A DNA stretch of 23,237 nucleotides from contig JAHDCN010000013.1 of NCBI GenBank assembly GCA_020629815.1, positions 1-23,237 of the forward strand, in the 5' to 3' direction. Each line of letters opens with the position of its first letter. Position 1 is the first letter of the stretch. Both the position numbers and the translations under genes were made by a program. A model generated the notes under the pieces. The model worked only from the letters and a program-made list of their open reading frames with translations. It searched no databases and had not been told where the DNA came from. The stretch is from Verrucomicrobiota bacterium (GTDB lineage Bacteria; Verrucomicrobiota; Verrucomicrobiia; Verrucomicrobiales; DEV007). Of this stretch, positions 1-7,344 are shown piece after piece.

Positions 1-291
1 CCGGTTCTCGACGCGATTGAGAAACTGGCGATTCGCGACAAGAAACTACCGGTCGAAGTTTGGCAGCGTCTTTGTGAGGACCTACCCGACTACGCTCCGA
101 AAACTTTGCGCGCCTGGGTAATCAAATTTTTCCGCCTGTGGAGCCGCAATCAGTGGAAGCGCGAGCGCTACGCACCCGGATTCCACGTCGACGACGAAAA
201 TCTCGATCCCCGCACATGGTGTCGATTCCCGATTCTCAGCTCGAGTTTCCGCAAAGAAATCGCGGAGTTGGAAGCGATTGTCGTGAAATAG
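1..291 (+). CDS. nadE: C-terminal end of probable glutamine-dependent NAD+ synthase (5' truncated)
   Basis: Frame 1 is open from the first base to the stop at 289-291, giving the last 96 residues of a longer protein. The segment WSRNQWKRERYAP followed by a stretch ending in WCRFPIL resembles, from memory, the tail of large two-domain NAD+ synthases (nitrilase-like glutaminase domain plus ATP-dependent synthetase domain), where a basic FKR or WKR motif near the end belongs to the synthetase domain. Such an enzyme makes NAD+ from deamido-NAD+, ATP and glutamine in the cytoplasm. None of the catalytic motifs (nitrilase Cys, SGGxDS loop) lies within the window, so the name rests on the C-terminal pattern alone. 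A 22-bp repeat block begins almost directly after the stop codon. Alternative: another long cytoplasmic enzyme sharing this tail. Confidence 0.55.
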   Translation, partial: PVLDAIEKLAIRDKKLPVEVWQRLCEDLPDYAPKTLRAWVIKFFRLWSRNQWKRERYAPGFHVDDENLDPRTWCRFPILSSSFRKEIAELEAIVVK

Positions 292-294
292 GTT

Positions 295-344
295 GGACTC
301 AACAGGGTTAGGTCACTGACCTAACAGGGTTACGTCTCAGCCGA
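295..344. repeat. 22-bp tandem repeat block, two units (left copy)
   Basis: Two adjacent 22-base units lie at 301-322 and 323-344, both beginning AACAGGGTTA, preceded by GGACTC at 295-300, which matches the end of another unit. The segment 307-325 is a perfect inverted repeat, GTTAGGTCA-C-TGACCTAAC, spanning the unit junction. Positions 295-331 match 22651-22687 at 36 of 37 bases. The block fills the gap between the NAD+ synthase stop and the stop codon of the convergent lipoprotein gene. I do not recognise the repeat family. It could be a protein-binding array, a REP-like element or a bidirectional terminator-like structure. Confidence 0.85.
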
Positions 345-345
345 A

Positions 346-927
346 TCAGTTAAACACCGGAGGGTGCTTCGGTGGCAGGCGGTTTGGTGAGTAACCTTCG
401 CCAGGCATGAACAGGAAGCCGGGGTTGGGGCTAATCAGCTCGTAGCCGCTCAGTCGGAACTCGGGAATGATGAAATTGGAGTTGGGATCGTAGACGGTTT
501 GCCCGGTGAAACTTCCCCAGATCTTGTATTCATGATTGTGATCGAATCCGTGTTTTTGCCCCATCCCCTGCTCGGGAAGGCGATCTGGCTGAAGCTTTGA
601 GCCTTCATTCATGATGACCAGCTTCGAGTTTTTCCATGGCTCGCCGGGGCGACGCAGGTATCCCCAGAAGCGGGTCCCTTCGGTCCACCAACGGCGCCCG
701 ATGTAGTAATCACCCCGAGGTTCCTGTGCAATCTGCGCATACTGATTCTTCACCGCCGGGTGGTTCTCATTGATTTTGGGAACTCCTCCTTGACCACTGG
801 ATGCTCTGTTGGAACCCGTTGTTTGACAGGCTGTCGTAAAACAAAGGACAAAAAGGCCTAACAGAGCGGGTAAAAGGCTCCGTAGAGGTAAGGAAAAAAA
901 CGGACGATGCGCTTCCTGCTTTTTCAT
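346..927 (-). CDS. Hypothetical lipoprotein
   Basis: A 193-residue protein with a basic N-terminus, a hydrophobic segment at about residues 16-33 and a cysteine at 34 (TTAC), which suggests a signal peptidase II lipoprotein, although the -3 position is Thr rather than the preferred Leu. The mature part is rich in Trp, Tyr, Pro and Gly (for example YYIGRRWWTEGTRFWGYLRR) and has no catalytic motif I recognise. It lies 79 nt downstream of the RNase III-like gene on the same strand and its stop codon abuts the left 22-bp repeat block. No clear Shine-Dalgarno sequence precedes the ATG at 925-927. The function is unknown; an envelope location is the only supported inference. Confidence 0.75.
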   Translation of the reverse strand: MKKQEAHRPFFSLPLRSLLPALLGLFVLCFTTACQTTGSNRASSGQGGVPKINENHPAVKNQYAQIAQEPRGDYYIGRRWWTEGTRFWGYLRRPGEPWKNSKLVIMNEGSKLQPDRLPEQGMGQKHGFDHNHEYKIWGSFTGQTVYDPNSNFIIPEFRLSGYELISPNPGFLFMPGEGYSPNRLPPKHPPVFN

Positions 928-1006
928 AGGTGTTTCGATTAGAACGGGCGGCAGGAACCGTTCGTAGAAAATTCTCCTGCAAATGTAGGCACGGTTCCGG
1001 CAAGCT

Positions 1007-1300
1007 TCAACGCCGATTCCGCTCCTGTTTCAGAAACAGTGGCAACAGCTCTGCCTCGATAAATTCATACGCGGCATCGAGACCTTCTCTTTCATAGAGG
1101 CGGCCGATTTTCGCTTCCACCGAGGTCGGGTTGCCAATGCAGGCCAGGAATTGATTTGAGGTCATGCGGATAAGTGTCTCGCCGCATAGTGTTCCCTTTT
1201 CTCGAAGAATCCAGCTTCGGGCAAAGAGGTCGAGGACCGTATCGCCGATCCAGGCCTGCTCCTGCTCTTTTCGCTTGGTGTCTTCCTTTTTTGCAGCCAT
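1007..1300 (-). CDS. Small single-domain RNase III-like protein (Mini-III-like)
   Basis: A 97-residue protein made almost entirely of a region resembling the RNase III endonuclease fold. Residues 16-25 (AWIGDTVLDL) match the family signature LGDAVL, with Asp20 in the place of the metal-binding aspartate. Residues 60-87 (SVEAKIGRLYEREGLDAAYE followed by FIEAELL) match the second signature, with Glu62 in the place of the catalytic glutamate. The first-signature glutamates of full RNase III are not aligned and the Asp four residues before the catalytic Glu is Ser/Thr-like. There is no dsRNA-binding domain, as in Mini-III, which matures 23S rRNA in Firmicutes. The gene starts 3 nt after hslO stops, so the two are probably co-translated. 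Whether it is active or only structural cannot be told from sequence alone. Confidence 0.65.
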   Translation of the reverse strand: MAAKKEDTKRKEQEQAWIGDTVLDLFARSWILREKGTLCGETLIRMTSNQFLACIGNPTSVEAKIGRLYEREGLDAAYEFIEAELLPLFLKQERNRR

Positions 1301-1303
1301 TTC

Positions 1304-2146
1304 CTATTTACTATTTCCGTCCGCCTGTTGATCGGCCTGCCAGGCTTCCAATGTCTCGCGGGTCAAGTTGTAGCGCATACCACAGCGTGGACAACTCAGC
1401 TCAATGATTTCTTTGTCTCCGAATACTTCGTCCATGGCACCCTCTCCCATGCTGCCAATCATCGGAAAGATGCGATCCATACTGCAACCGCATTCGAAAC
1501 GCCAGTTCCGCTTCTCCAGCAAACTCAGGGTTTCGGTTTGATCCAGTGCTCGAATCGCATCGTCATCGAGTGATCGAAACCATTCCATGTCGCAGTCCGG
1601 CTGGGCTGCAACCATCACGAAGTCTTCGTCATCATGCCGGAAAAAGCGCGCGGGTCTCTGCTCGCTATTCAGGTAGTAGTCTTCACCGATTTGGAAAAAA
1701 TTGAGATGATCCACCTCGACCACACTTTGGCGGGAAGAGCTCCCATCTGCGGTGGTTTGTGCAAACAGGATGTTTCGGTCGCGTTCGCGAATGTCTTCGG
1801 TAAAAATTCTGCAGGTAAGCCTGCTGTCGCGGTTGCTCCCGGTAACAAAGAGATTCAAGGATGGCTCCTGCCAGCTCAGCGTCCAGGCGGCTGCTTCGTT
1901 CCATGGGCGGGCCGCAAGGTGAAGTCCCAGCACAGCCAGTGCATCTTTCATCAGTTGATCATGCTCAGGGCTGGGTTGGTAGCCGATCTCCATCAGGTGG
2001 ATGTAGTAATCGACATATAACTCGGAAAACGTGCCCCGAACCGCCAGTGCGTTGCGTTCCCGAACGAAGTAGCTACGCAGCTCAATGTTGGTTGCCTGGT
2101 CTCTGGTATCGGAATGTTCTTGCTCACTCACGCCTGCTTTATCCAA
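1304..2146 (-). CDS. hslO: Hsp33 redox-regulated chaperone
   Basis: A 280-residue protein, close to the usual Hsp33 length of about 290. The C-terminal zinc/redox switch is complete: Cys219-x-Cys221 and Cys252-Pro-Arg-Cys255, separated by 30 residues. The motif YYLNSEQRPARFF near residue 158 fits the conserved substrate-binding region just before the linker. Hsp33 is a cytoplasmic holdase that is activated when oxidation releases zinc and forms disulphides. The start at 2146 is a TTG without a convincing ribosome binding site; a GTG at 2131 is an alternative and loses only five residues. The gene is first in a minus-strand unit with the RNase III-like gene, 3 nt apart, and is divergent from the cNMP-domain gene. 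Confidence 0.93.
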   Translation of the reverse strand: MDKAGVSEQEHSDTRDQATNIELRSYFVRERNALAVRGTFSELYVDYYIHLMEIGYQPSPEHDQLMKDALAVLGLHLAARPWNEAAAWTLSWQEPSLNLFVTGSNRDSRLTCRIFTEDIRERDRNILFAQTTADGSSSRQSVVEVDHLNFFQIGEDYYLNSEQRPARFFRHDDEDFVMVAAQPDCDMEWFRSLDDDAIRALDQTETLSLLEKRNWRFECGCSMDRIFPMIGSMGEGAMDEVFGDKEIIELSCPRCGMRYNLTRETLEAWQADQQADGNSK

Positions 2147-2161
2147 TAGGAAGCGTATCGG

Positions 2162-2179
2162 CGCAAGTGTCCGCTTGCG
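2162..2179. promoter_or_regulatory. Inverted repeat in the divergent hslO / cNMP-domain intergenic region
   Basis: CGCAAG at 2162-2167 and CTTGCG at 2174-2179 form a 6-bp inverted repeat around TGTCCG, within the short gap between two divergent genes. This is the usual position for an operator that serves both, but the arms are short and no regulator is known. Confidence 0.25.
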
Positions 2180-2218
2180 ATTGCCCTATATTTCGTGCTA
2201 AAGAAAAATGGAGCGGAA

Positions 2219-2629
2219 ATGCAAAATGCCGAGGACATACGAAGCCTTTTGAGAGGTATTGATTACTTTGATGCTGTTTCTGATGAGGATCTGGATCAAT
2301 TGATCGCTCATGTGGAGAATCGCTCAATACCGCCTGGTCAAACTCTGATCGCCGAGGGCGAGGCCGGCCATTTTGTCTGGGTTCTAATCGCCGGGAGTTT
2401 GGGGATTTTCGCTGGAGGCGAAGAGATCAACCGAATGGAGACCTGTGGAGCTGTTTTTGGCGAGATCAGTGCCGTTTCCCAAATAGCTGCGACGGCTTCA
2501 GTCCGCAGTCTGGAAGATGTAAGGGTGCTGGCGATACCTCAAAAAGAACTCCACCGGATCATGGAAAAATCTCCGGAGTTTGCCGCTTCGGTATTGCGAT
2601 CAATGGCCAAATATCTGGGTAGTCGATAG
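2219..2629 (+). CDS. Stand-alone cyclic-nucleotide-binding-fold protein
   Basis: The start chosen is the ATG at 2219 because GGAG at 2210-2213 sits 5 nt upstream; a GTG at 2195 would add eight residues. The 136-residue product is a single cNMP-binding beta-roll: the PPGQTLIAEGEAG segment (residues 38-50) and FGEIS (80-84) match the CRP/PKA family. The phosphate-binding cassette normally reads GExxLLxxxPRTATV; here it is GEISAVSQIAATASV, so the arginine that holds the cyclic phosphate is Ala91. The protein has no DNA-binding or kinase domain. It may bind another ligand or serve as a structural or protein-interaction module. It converges on lysA with only 13 nt between the stops and no visible terminator. 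Confidence 0.85.
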   Translation: MQNAEDIRSLLRGIDYFDAVSDEDLDQLIAHVENRSIPPGQTLIAEGEAGHFVWVLIAGSLGIFAGGEEINRMETCGAVFGEISAVSQIAATASVRSLEDVRVLAIPQKELHRIMEKSPEFAASVLRSMAKYLGSR

Positions 2630-2642
2630 CACCCTATACTCC

Positions 2643-3896
2643 CTACAACGGGATCTCGTTCTCGAGAATCTGGTCCAGAGTCTGGCGGCGTCGGATCAGT
2701 TGAGTCTTACCGCTCTCGCGCAACATCACTTCGGGAGCTTCCGGAAAAGAGTTGTAGTTCTTCGCGGTCATGGAAGAGCAATAGGCACCGACACCGTCGA
2801 TCACGCAAACATCCCCAATGGCTGTCTTTGCCAGCTTCCGGGGTGCCAGAGCTTCCGCGTCATCCGGAGCCGGTGTAAGCAAGTCGCCGGATTCGCAGCA
2901 GTGCCCTACAATGACGTAGTCTCCTGTCTCTTCCGTAGGCTCTACTGGAATAATTGTGTAAGGATGCTGTGCCGCGTATAGGGAAGGGCGGAGCAACTCC
3001 GTCATCCCTGCATCGAGTTTGAGGAACTGGTAGCCGTCAGATCCTGTGTCAGTCATGTCCTGGACTGAAGTGACGAGGGCACAAGCGTTGGCGAGCAACC
3101 AGGTCCCGGGCTCGATTTCCAGATGCAATTCCCTGCCGGTTTCTTCCGCAAGCTTCTGAAAGGCTTCTTTCACCGGTGCTCCTACGACCTGTAAATCAGT
3201 CGTCTGCTCACCGGCGACACGACCGACTTTGTAACCACCACCCAGGTTTAGATTGGTAACAGTGGGAAACTCCCGGACGATGTCGATACTCATGGCGGCA
3301 GTTTTCTGCCAAACTGCCGGGTCACTACCGGAGCCAATGTGTGTGTGAATCCGGAATACGTTCAGGTTATGCTGTTCCGCTATTTCCCGGGCTTCATCGA
3401 GTTTGCCGTGCCAAATCCCAAAACTGGAAGACGGGCCGCCGACATTCGTTTTTGCTGTACCTCCGGATCCCATGCCGGGGTTGAAGCGCAAGCCGATCGA
3501 ACTGCCGGGAAGTGCTTCCCCGATTCGTTTCAGTTGGTCGATAGAGCAGGCATTGATCGTAGTTCCCTGCTTTGCGATTTCTGCGAAGTTCTCCGGAAGC
3601 TCCTGCGTGCTTAAGCTGATGTCCTCAGCTGGAATTCCAGCCCGAATGGCTCGCTCCACCTCATGACCGGAACTGGCATCGATCTTCAGCCCGACTTCAC
3701 GAAAGATCGAGAGAATCGCCGCATTCGACGACGCCTTCATGGCGTAGCGTGCAGTTAGTCCAAAAGCATTCGGGAAGCGCAAAACTTCGCTGGCATTCGC
3801 CCGAAGGGAAGTTTCGTCATAGACAAAAACGGGGCTGCCAAACTCTTCCCGTATCGCAATGGCTTGTTCTCTACTCAGGAATCTCGGTGTTTCCAT
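2643..3896 (-). CDS. lysA: Diaminopimelate decarboxylase
   Basis: A 417-residue fold-III PLP decarboxylase of normal length. It would convert meso-diaminopimelate to lysine and CO2, the last step of lysine synthesis. Lys54 in YAMKASS is the expected PLP-linking lysine. HIGSG (186-190), the glycine-rich NLGGGYK (217-223), the arginine in LLRPSLY (301-307) and CESGDLL (334-340) are the expected barrel and dimer-interface active-site motifs. One oddity is residues 262-265, EPGT instead of the usual EPGR. The gene lies 142 nt downstream of lexA on the same strand. Its ATG at 3894-3896 has no obvious Shine-Dalgarno sequence. A decarboxylase acting on a related substrate is possible, but the overall motif set fits LysA best. 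Confidence 0.9.
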   Translation of the reverse strand: METPRFLSREQAIAIREEFGSPVFVYDETSLRANASEVLRFPNAFGLTARYAMKASSNAAILSIFREVGLKIDASSGHEVERAIRAGIPAEDISLSTQELPENFAEIAKQGTTINACSIDQLKRIGEALPGSSIGLRFNPGMGSGGTAKTNVGGPSSSFGIWHGKLDEAREIAEQHNLNVFRIHTHIGSGSDPAVWQKTAAMSIDIVREFPTVTNLNLGGGYKVGRVAGEQTTDLQVVGAPVKEAFQKLAEETGRELHLEIEPGTWLLANACALVTSVQDMTDTGSDGYQFLKLDAGMTELLRPSLYAAQHPYTIIPVEPTEETGDYVIVGHCCESGDLLTPAPDDAEALAPRKLAKTAIGDVCVIDGVGAYCSSMTAKNYNSFPEAPEVMLRESGKTQLIRRRQTLDQILENEIPL

Positions 3897-4038
3897 AATA
3901 TCGACGTTGGTAGTAGACTCTACCGGCGCGCGATTCCAGTAAAAATGCGCGTGTCGAATCGAAACAGAAGAGCCATTAGACTCCGCTTAGAGACTACTTG
4001 GAGTAGAAACCCAGCAGGGGAATCGTTTCGGAAAAGTC

Positions 4039-4662
4039 CTACCAACCCCGAACCGCACCTCGAACCAATCCGACCATGACTCCCTGAATCACAAGCTCAT
4101 TGGCAGGGATAAGGTCAGGATAGTTGGAATTTTCTGCACGGAGAAAAGGTCTTCTCTTATCGACAATGTAGCGCTTCAAAGTGGTCTCGCCGTCGATCAG
4201 AGCTGCAACAATATCCTGATCCCGTGGGTCGCGATTTTCCAGAACGACGTGATCGCCATCCATGATGTGTGCATCGATCATCGACTCTCCGCTCACCTTC
4301 AGTGCATACGTTTTGGCAGTGGGGGATACTCCCATCGACCGAATATCCACGGTCAGACAACCATCTGAATCTGGTTCGCTTGCTGTATTGTCTGCGTAAC
4401 CCGCCGGGATTGCTCCATAAATCGGAACATCGACGAGCTCTTCCCGCTCCAGCATGTCCGCAAAAATAATGTGTCGGGCAGCGCCTTCTTTCTTAATGAT
4501 CGCACCTTTCTTCACCAGAGCATTCAGGTGACTGACCGCAGCCGTTTGACTGGCAAAACCAAAAGCCTGCTGAATCTCTCTGGTAGAGGGAATGATCCCT
4601 GTTTTTCGATGCTCGCTTTTTAAATAGTCGAGAACTTCTTGCTGGCGGTCGGTCAATTTCAT
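4039..4662 (-). CDS. lexA: LexA SOS repressor
   Basis: A 207-residue LexA with both domains. The N-terminal winged helix-turn-helix spans about residues 1-65, starting MKLTDRQQEVLDYL. The Ala87-Gly88 self-cleavage bond sits in YGAIPAGYAD. The catalytic dyad is Ser127 (in SGESM) and Lys163 (in TTLKRY). It represses DNA-damage genes and cleaves itself when stimulated by RecA on single-stranded DNA. An inverted repeat TGTTC-N4-GAACA 23 nt upstream of the ATG fits autoregulation. lysA follows on the same strand, and no other recognisable SOS gene (recA, imuB, dnaE2) is within the window. Confidence 0.97.
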   Translation of the reverse strand: MKLTDRQQEVLDYLKSEHRKTGIIPSTREIQQAFGFASQTAAVSHLNALVKKGAIIKKEGAARHIIFADMLEREELVDVPIYGAIPAGYADNTASEPDSDGCLTVDIRSMGVSPTAKTYALKVSGESMIDAHIMDGDHVVLENRDPRDQDIVAALIDGETTLKRYIVDKRRPFLRAENSNYPDLIPANELVIQGVMVGLVRGAVRGW

Positions 4663-4678
4663 AAGATAAGTGGAATAT

Positions 4679-4698
4679 GAACACTGTTCTCGGGAACA
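4679..4698. promoter_or_regulatory. Probable LexA operator (SOS box) upstream of lexA
   Basis: TGTTC-TCGG-GAACA at 4685-4698 is a perfect 5-bp inverted repeat with a 4-nt spacer, 22 nt before the lexA start codon. This matches the form I recall described for verrucomicrobial LexA (TGTTC-N4-GAACA). An overlapping half-site gives GAAC-ACT-GTTC at 4679-4689, so three GAAC/GTTC half-sites are stacked. It lies between lexA and the divergent TPR gene, so it could affect both. Confidence 0.75.
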
Positions 4699-4791
4699 AA
4701 TGGTATATTTGAGCAGTTTGCAAGAATATTTCGTAGGTTTTTTCTATGAATTTAATTTGGGTTTCGTTTTATGCACTGACCATTCGTCCTA

Positions 4792-5592
4792 ATGCAGGAA
4801 CTTCGTAACAACGCCGTAAGGTTTAGCTGCGTGCTTCTTGCACTCGGGCCCCTCAGCTATGGTGGGGGACAGGAGCCGGATAAAGATCCGGCCCGCCCCT
4901 TACCGAAATATCGATTTAGTGCGAAGAAGAAGACCGTCATCACAGGCGCTTCGAAGAAGGAGACTCTGGAGGAAGGAGCTCTTTCCATTGGTCAGGTAAC
5001 GGAGCAGGTTGCGCTGCCGGAGTCGGTCCGGGAGTTAGGCAAAAAAGGCACGGCTGCTGTCGCAGCAAAAAAATGGGATCAGGCCAGAGGTTTTTATCTC
5101 GAAATGGTTAAGCTGGCTCCGGACAATGCCCTGGCGCTGGCGAATCTCGGGGTGGTGGAACACCAATTGAAAAACCTGACAGCGGCTCAGGCGAATTTGC
5201 AGAAGTCAGTCCAGATCAATCCGACAATTGCACAAAACTGGCTGACTTTGGGACTGATCCAGTATGAAAGAGGCGATTTAAGTCTGGCGATTTCGAGTCT
5301 GACCAGAGCGATTCACGAGAACCCGAATGAAGGCAGCTACCGCATGGTATTGGCTGCGGTGGTGCGTGACTATGGTTGGGAAGAGGCAGCAATTACCGAA
5401 TTGAAACGAGCTCTCATTGCAGATCCCAAACTGGCTGATGCACATTTTAATTTAGCGCTCACTTATCTTGGAATGTCCCCGCCAAAGGTCGAGTTAGCCA
5501 AGCGGCACTACTATTCAGCCGTTGATCTTGGGGCGGAAAAGTCTACTGACATCGAGCAGTTCCTGCTGAAAGTTTCGATGGAGGCGGAGTAA
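4792..5592 (+). CDS. TPR-repeat protein, probably exported
   Basis: A 266-residue protein. Residues 9-24 are hydrophobic after a basic start, a likely export signal or membrane anchor. A low-complexity basic linker follows. Five 34-residue TPR-like repeats then run over about residues 79-112, 113-146, 147-180, 181-214 and 215-249, with the typical pattern of small residues and a Pro near each repeat end (LAPDN, INPTI, ENPNE, ADPKL). TPRs mediate protein binding, so the partner is unknown. It leads a run of three plus-strand envelope genes (TPR, carboxypeptidase, lipoprotein) with a 64-nt gap to the next, and is divergent from lexA. A scaffold role in envelope assembly is inference only. Confidence 0.8.
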   Translation: MQELRNNAVRFSCVLLALGPLSYGGGQEPDKDPARPLPKYRFSAKKKTVITGASKKETLEEGALSIGQVTEQVALPESVRELGKKGTAAVAAKKWDQARGFYLEMVKLAPDNALALANLGVVEHQLKNLTAAQANLQKSVQINPTIAQNWLTLGLIQYERGDLSLAISSLTRAIHENPNEGSYRMVLAAVVRDYGWEEAAITELKRALIADPKLADAHFNLALTYLGMSPPKVELAKRHYYSAVDLGAEKSTDIEQFLLKVSMEAE

Positions 5593-5656
5593 AATCCGGC
5601 TTGAGACAGGGGCTTTCTTACCACAAACTACGCAATCTTTTTACCTGAGTTCCCAA

Positions 5657-6643
5657 ATGAAACGCACGATCAGGATGACTGGAAGAGCACCATTTCTTCG
5701 CTGGCTTTGGCTCCCGGCTTTGGCAGCAATATTGGCTGGTTGTAAAACAAACGAGCCCGAGCCTGTTCCACAGGGGCCGGCTTCACCCCACACCTATCCG
5801 AGTGGACCTGGTCCGGCTCCCAGTGGCTATCAGCAGCAGCCAGCACCAGCACCTCCACCGGCGCAGCCGGCTCCGAGTTTTGGTTCTGTTGGAGGCTTCG
5901 GGTTTCGAGGTGATCCACCCAACATCACTGCGCGGGCAGCTATTCTGGTCGATGGTCGAGGCAGAGTAATCTACGAGAAAAATTCATCGGCACGTATGCC
6001 GGTTGCCTCGACTCAGAAACTACTGCTGGCAATTCTGATCGCGGAGAACGGCAATCTAAGCAAGCCAGTTACTGTTGCTGAGTCAGATACCTGGGCGGAG
6101 CCTACAAAAATGGGCATTCGCACCGGGCAGGTTTACACTCGTCAGGAGTTGCTACGAGCCGTCTTGATCCGGAGTTCTAACGACATTGCCAACTGCCTTG
6201 CACGGGATCATTCCGGAAGCGTCGGAGCCTTTGTCGCGAATATGAACCGCAAGGCTCGTCAGTTGGGAATGTACAATTCCTACTTTACCAATGCACACGG
6301 TTTACCGGAACCGGCCGGACAGTTTTCCACGGCCCGCGATTTAGCTGTTTTGGCTCAGGCGGCAATGCGGAAGTCTGTGATTCGTGATACCGTCCGGTCG
6401 AAAGGAATGGTTTTCCGGTTTTCTGATGGAAGAACCAAGTCATTGACCAATACCAATCAGGTCCTGAAGAATTTTCCGAATTGTATTGGAATGAAAACCG
6501 GTTATACCCGTGCTGCCGGGCGCTGTTTGGTTTCGGCTGGCGCTTCAGGATCAAAGATGTGTTATGCTGTGATCCTTGGAAGCCAGTCTCCCACTGTTTG
6601 GCAGGAGTCAGAAGCCTTGCTTCGATATGGCCTCGGAATGTAA
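5657..6643 (+). CDS. Lipid-anchored D-alanyl-D-alanine carboxypeptidase (peptidase S11)
   Basis: A 328-residue penicillin-binding-protein of the DacA/PBP5 type. It has all three active-site motifs: Ser118-Thr-Gln-Lys121 (SxxK), Ser173-Ser-Asn175 (SxN) and Lys280-Thr-Gly282 (KTG). Such enzymes remove the terminal D-Ala of peptidoglycan pentapeptides, or cleave cross-links, in the periplasm. The N-terminus has a hydrophobic stretch ending in LAGC, with Cys29 as lipidation site, followed by a linker rich in Pro, Gln and Ala (about residues 34-75). The C-terminal beta domain and amphipathic anchor of PBP5 are absent: the protein ends about 46 residues after KTG. Membrane attachment therefore appears to have moved to the N-terminal lipid. 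The next gene starts 6 nt after the stop. Confidence 0.9.
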   Translation: MKRTIRMTGRAPFLRWLWLPALAAILAGCKTNEPEPVPQGPASPHTYPSGPGPAPSGYQQQPAPAPPPAQPAPSFGSVGGFGFRGDPPNITARAAILVDGRGRVIYEKNSSARMPVASTQKLLLAILIAENGNLSKPVTVAESDTWAEPTKMGIRTGQVYTRQELLRAVLIRSSNDIANCLARDHSGSVGAFVANMNRKARQLGMYNSYFTNAHGLPEPAGQFSTARDLAVLAQAAMRKSVIRDTVRSKGMVFRFSDGRTKSLTNTNQVLKNFPNCIGMKTGYTRAAGRCLVSAGASGSKMCYAVILGSQSPTVWQESEALLRYGLGM

Positions 6644-6649
6644 AAAACG

Positions 6650-7324
6650 ATGAAAAAACTGACCACTTTACTCGCCGCTGCGTCCTTGATGACGCTGGCC
6701 ACGTCCTGCAAAAAGCCTGAGCCACCGGCGCCGGAACCGGCAAAGCCTGAACCTGAGAAAAAAGCAGCCGTTTCCGAGGCTCCGGAAATGCAGATCGTTG
6801 GAGAGGGGGCGATCGATCTCTCTGGCAATCCGGGTGAGATTAGTCCTGAGCAGAGAAAGATGCTTGAAGAAGCAGCGCTCGAAGCGACCAAAAATATTGA
6901 TATGAGCGCCCTTATCGGAGCGTTGGGAGGGGATGCAAGTGGAGCGACGGTCATTCAGGGTAAACCACAAATTCAGGTCATTTCCGGAAATGCGGCCAAT
7001 CCGGAGGAAATGAAAAAGATGATCGAAAAGCTGAAGAAAGACCTTCCGGAAGCAGCCAAGATGATTGAAGGAGCAGAAGTGGTTTCAGAGGAAATCAGAG
7101 CCACTGCAATCGACGCCGGCAGTGATCCTGAGACTCAGGCCCGCATGCAAAAGGCGATTGAGTCCGGCGATCAGAAGGCGTTGACTCAGGAGTTGCAAAA
7201 AGTGGTTCAGGAAGCAATCGATTTATCTACCTTGCAACAGCTTGGAGTCATCGAAGGAGGTGCCGAAATCCAACTGGATGGTCAGGCAATCGAAACGAAA
7301 CCGGCGGATAAAGCTGCTGAATAA
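6650..7324 (+). CDS. Hypothetical acidic lipoprotein
   Basis: A 224-residue protein with a signal peptide ending LATSC (Cys20), so probably a lipoprotein. A short Pro/Glu/Lys-rich linker follows. The rest is acidic, rich in Ala, Glu and Met, and predicted by eye to be mostly helical with charged helices (for example PEEMKKMIEKLKKDL near residues 117-131). I recognise no family. It begins 6 nt after the D,D-carboxypeptidase stop and is probably in the same transcript, suggesting an envelope or peptidoglycan-related role, but this is context only. It converges on the sulfatase gene. Confidence 0.75.
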   Translation: MKKLTTLLAAASLMTLATSCKKPEPPAPEPAKPEPEKKAAVSEAPEMQIVGEGAIDLSGNPGEISPEQRKMLEEAALEATKNIDMSALIGALGGDASGATVIQGKPQIQVISGNAANPEEMKKMIEKLKKDLPEAAKMIEGAEVVSEEIRATAIDAGSDPETQARMQKAIESGDQKALTQELQKVVQEAIDLSTLQQLGVIEGGAEIQLDGQAIETKPADKAAE

Positions 7325-7344
7325 TTCCGGAGAAGAAAGCAGGA

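Noticed and set aside
1634..2020. Plus-strand 128-residue frame
   Set aside because: It lies fully antisense to hslO, whose zinc-switch cysteines and motifs are clear; the plus frame has no recognisable domain.
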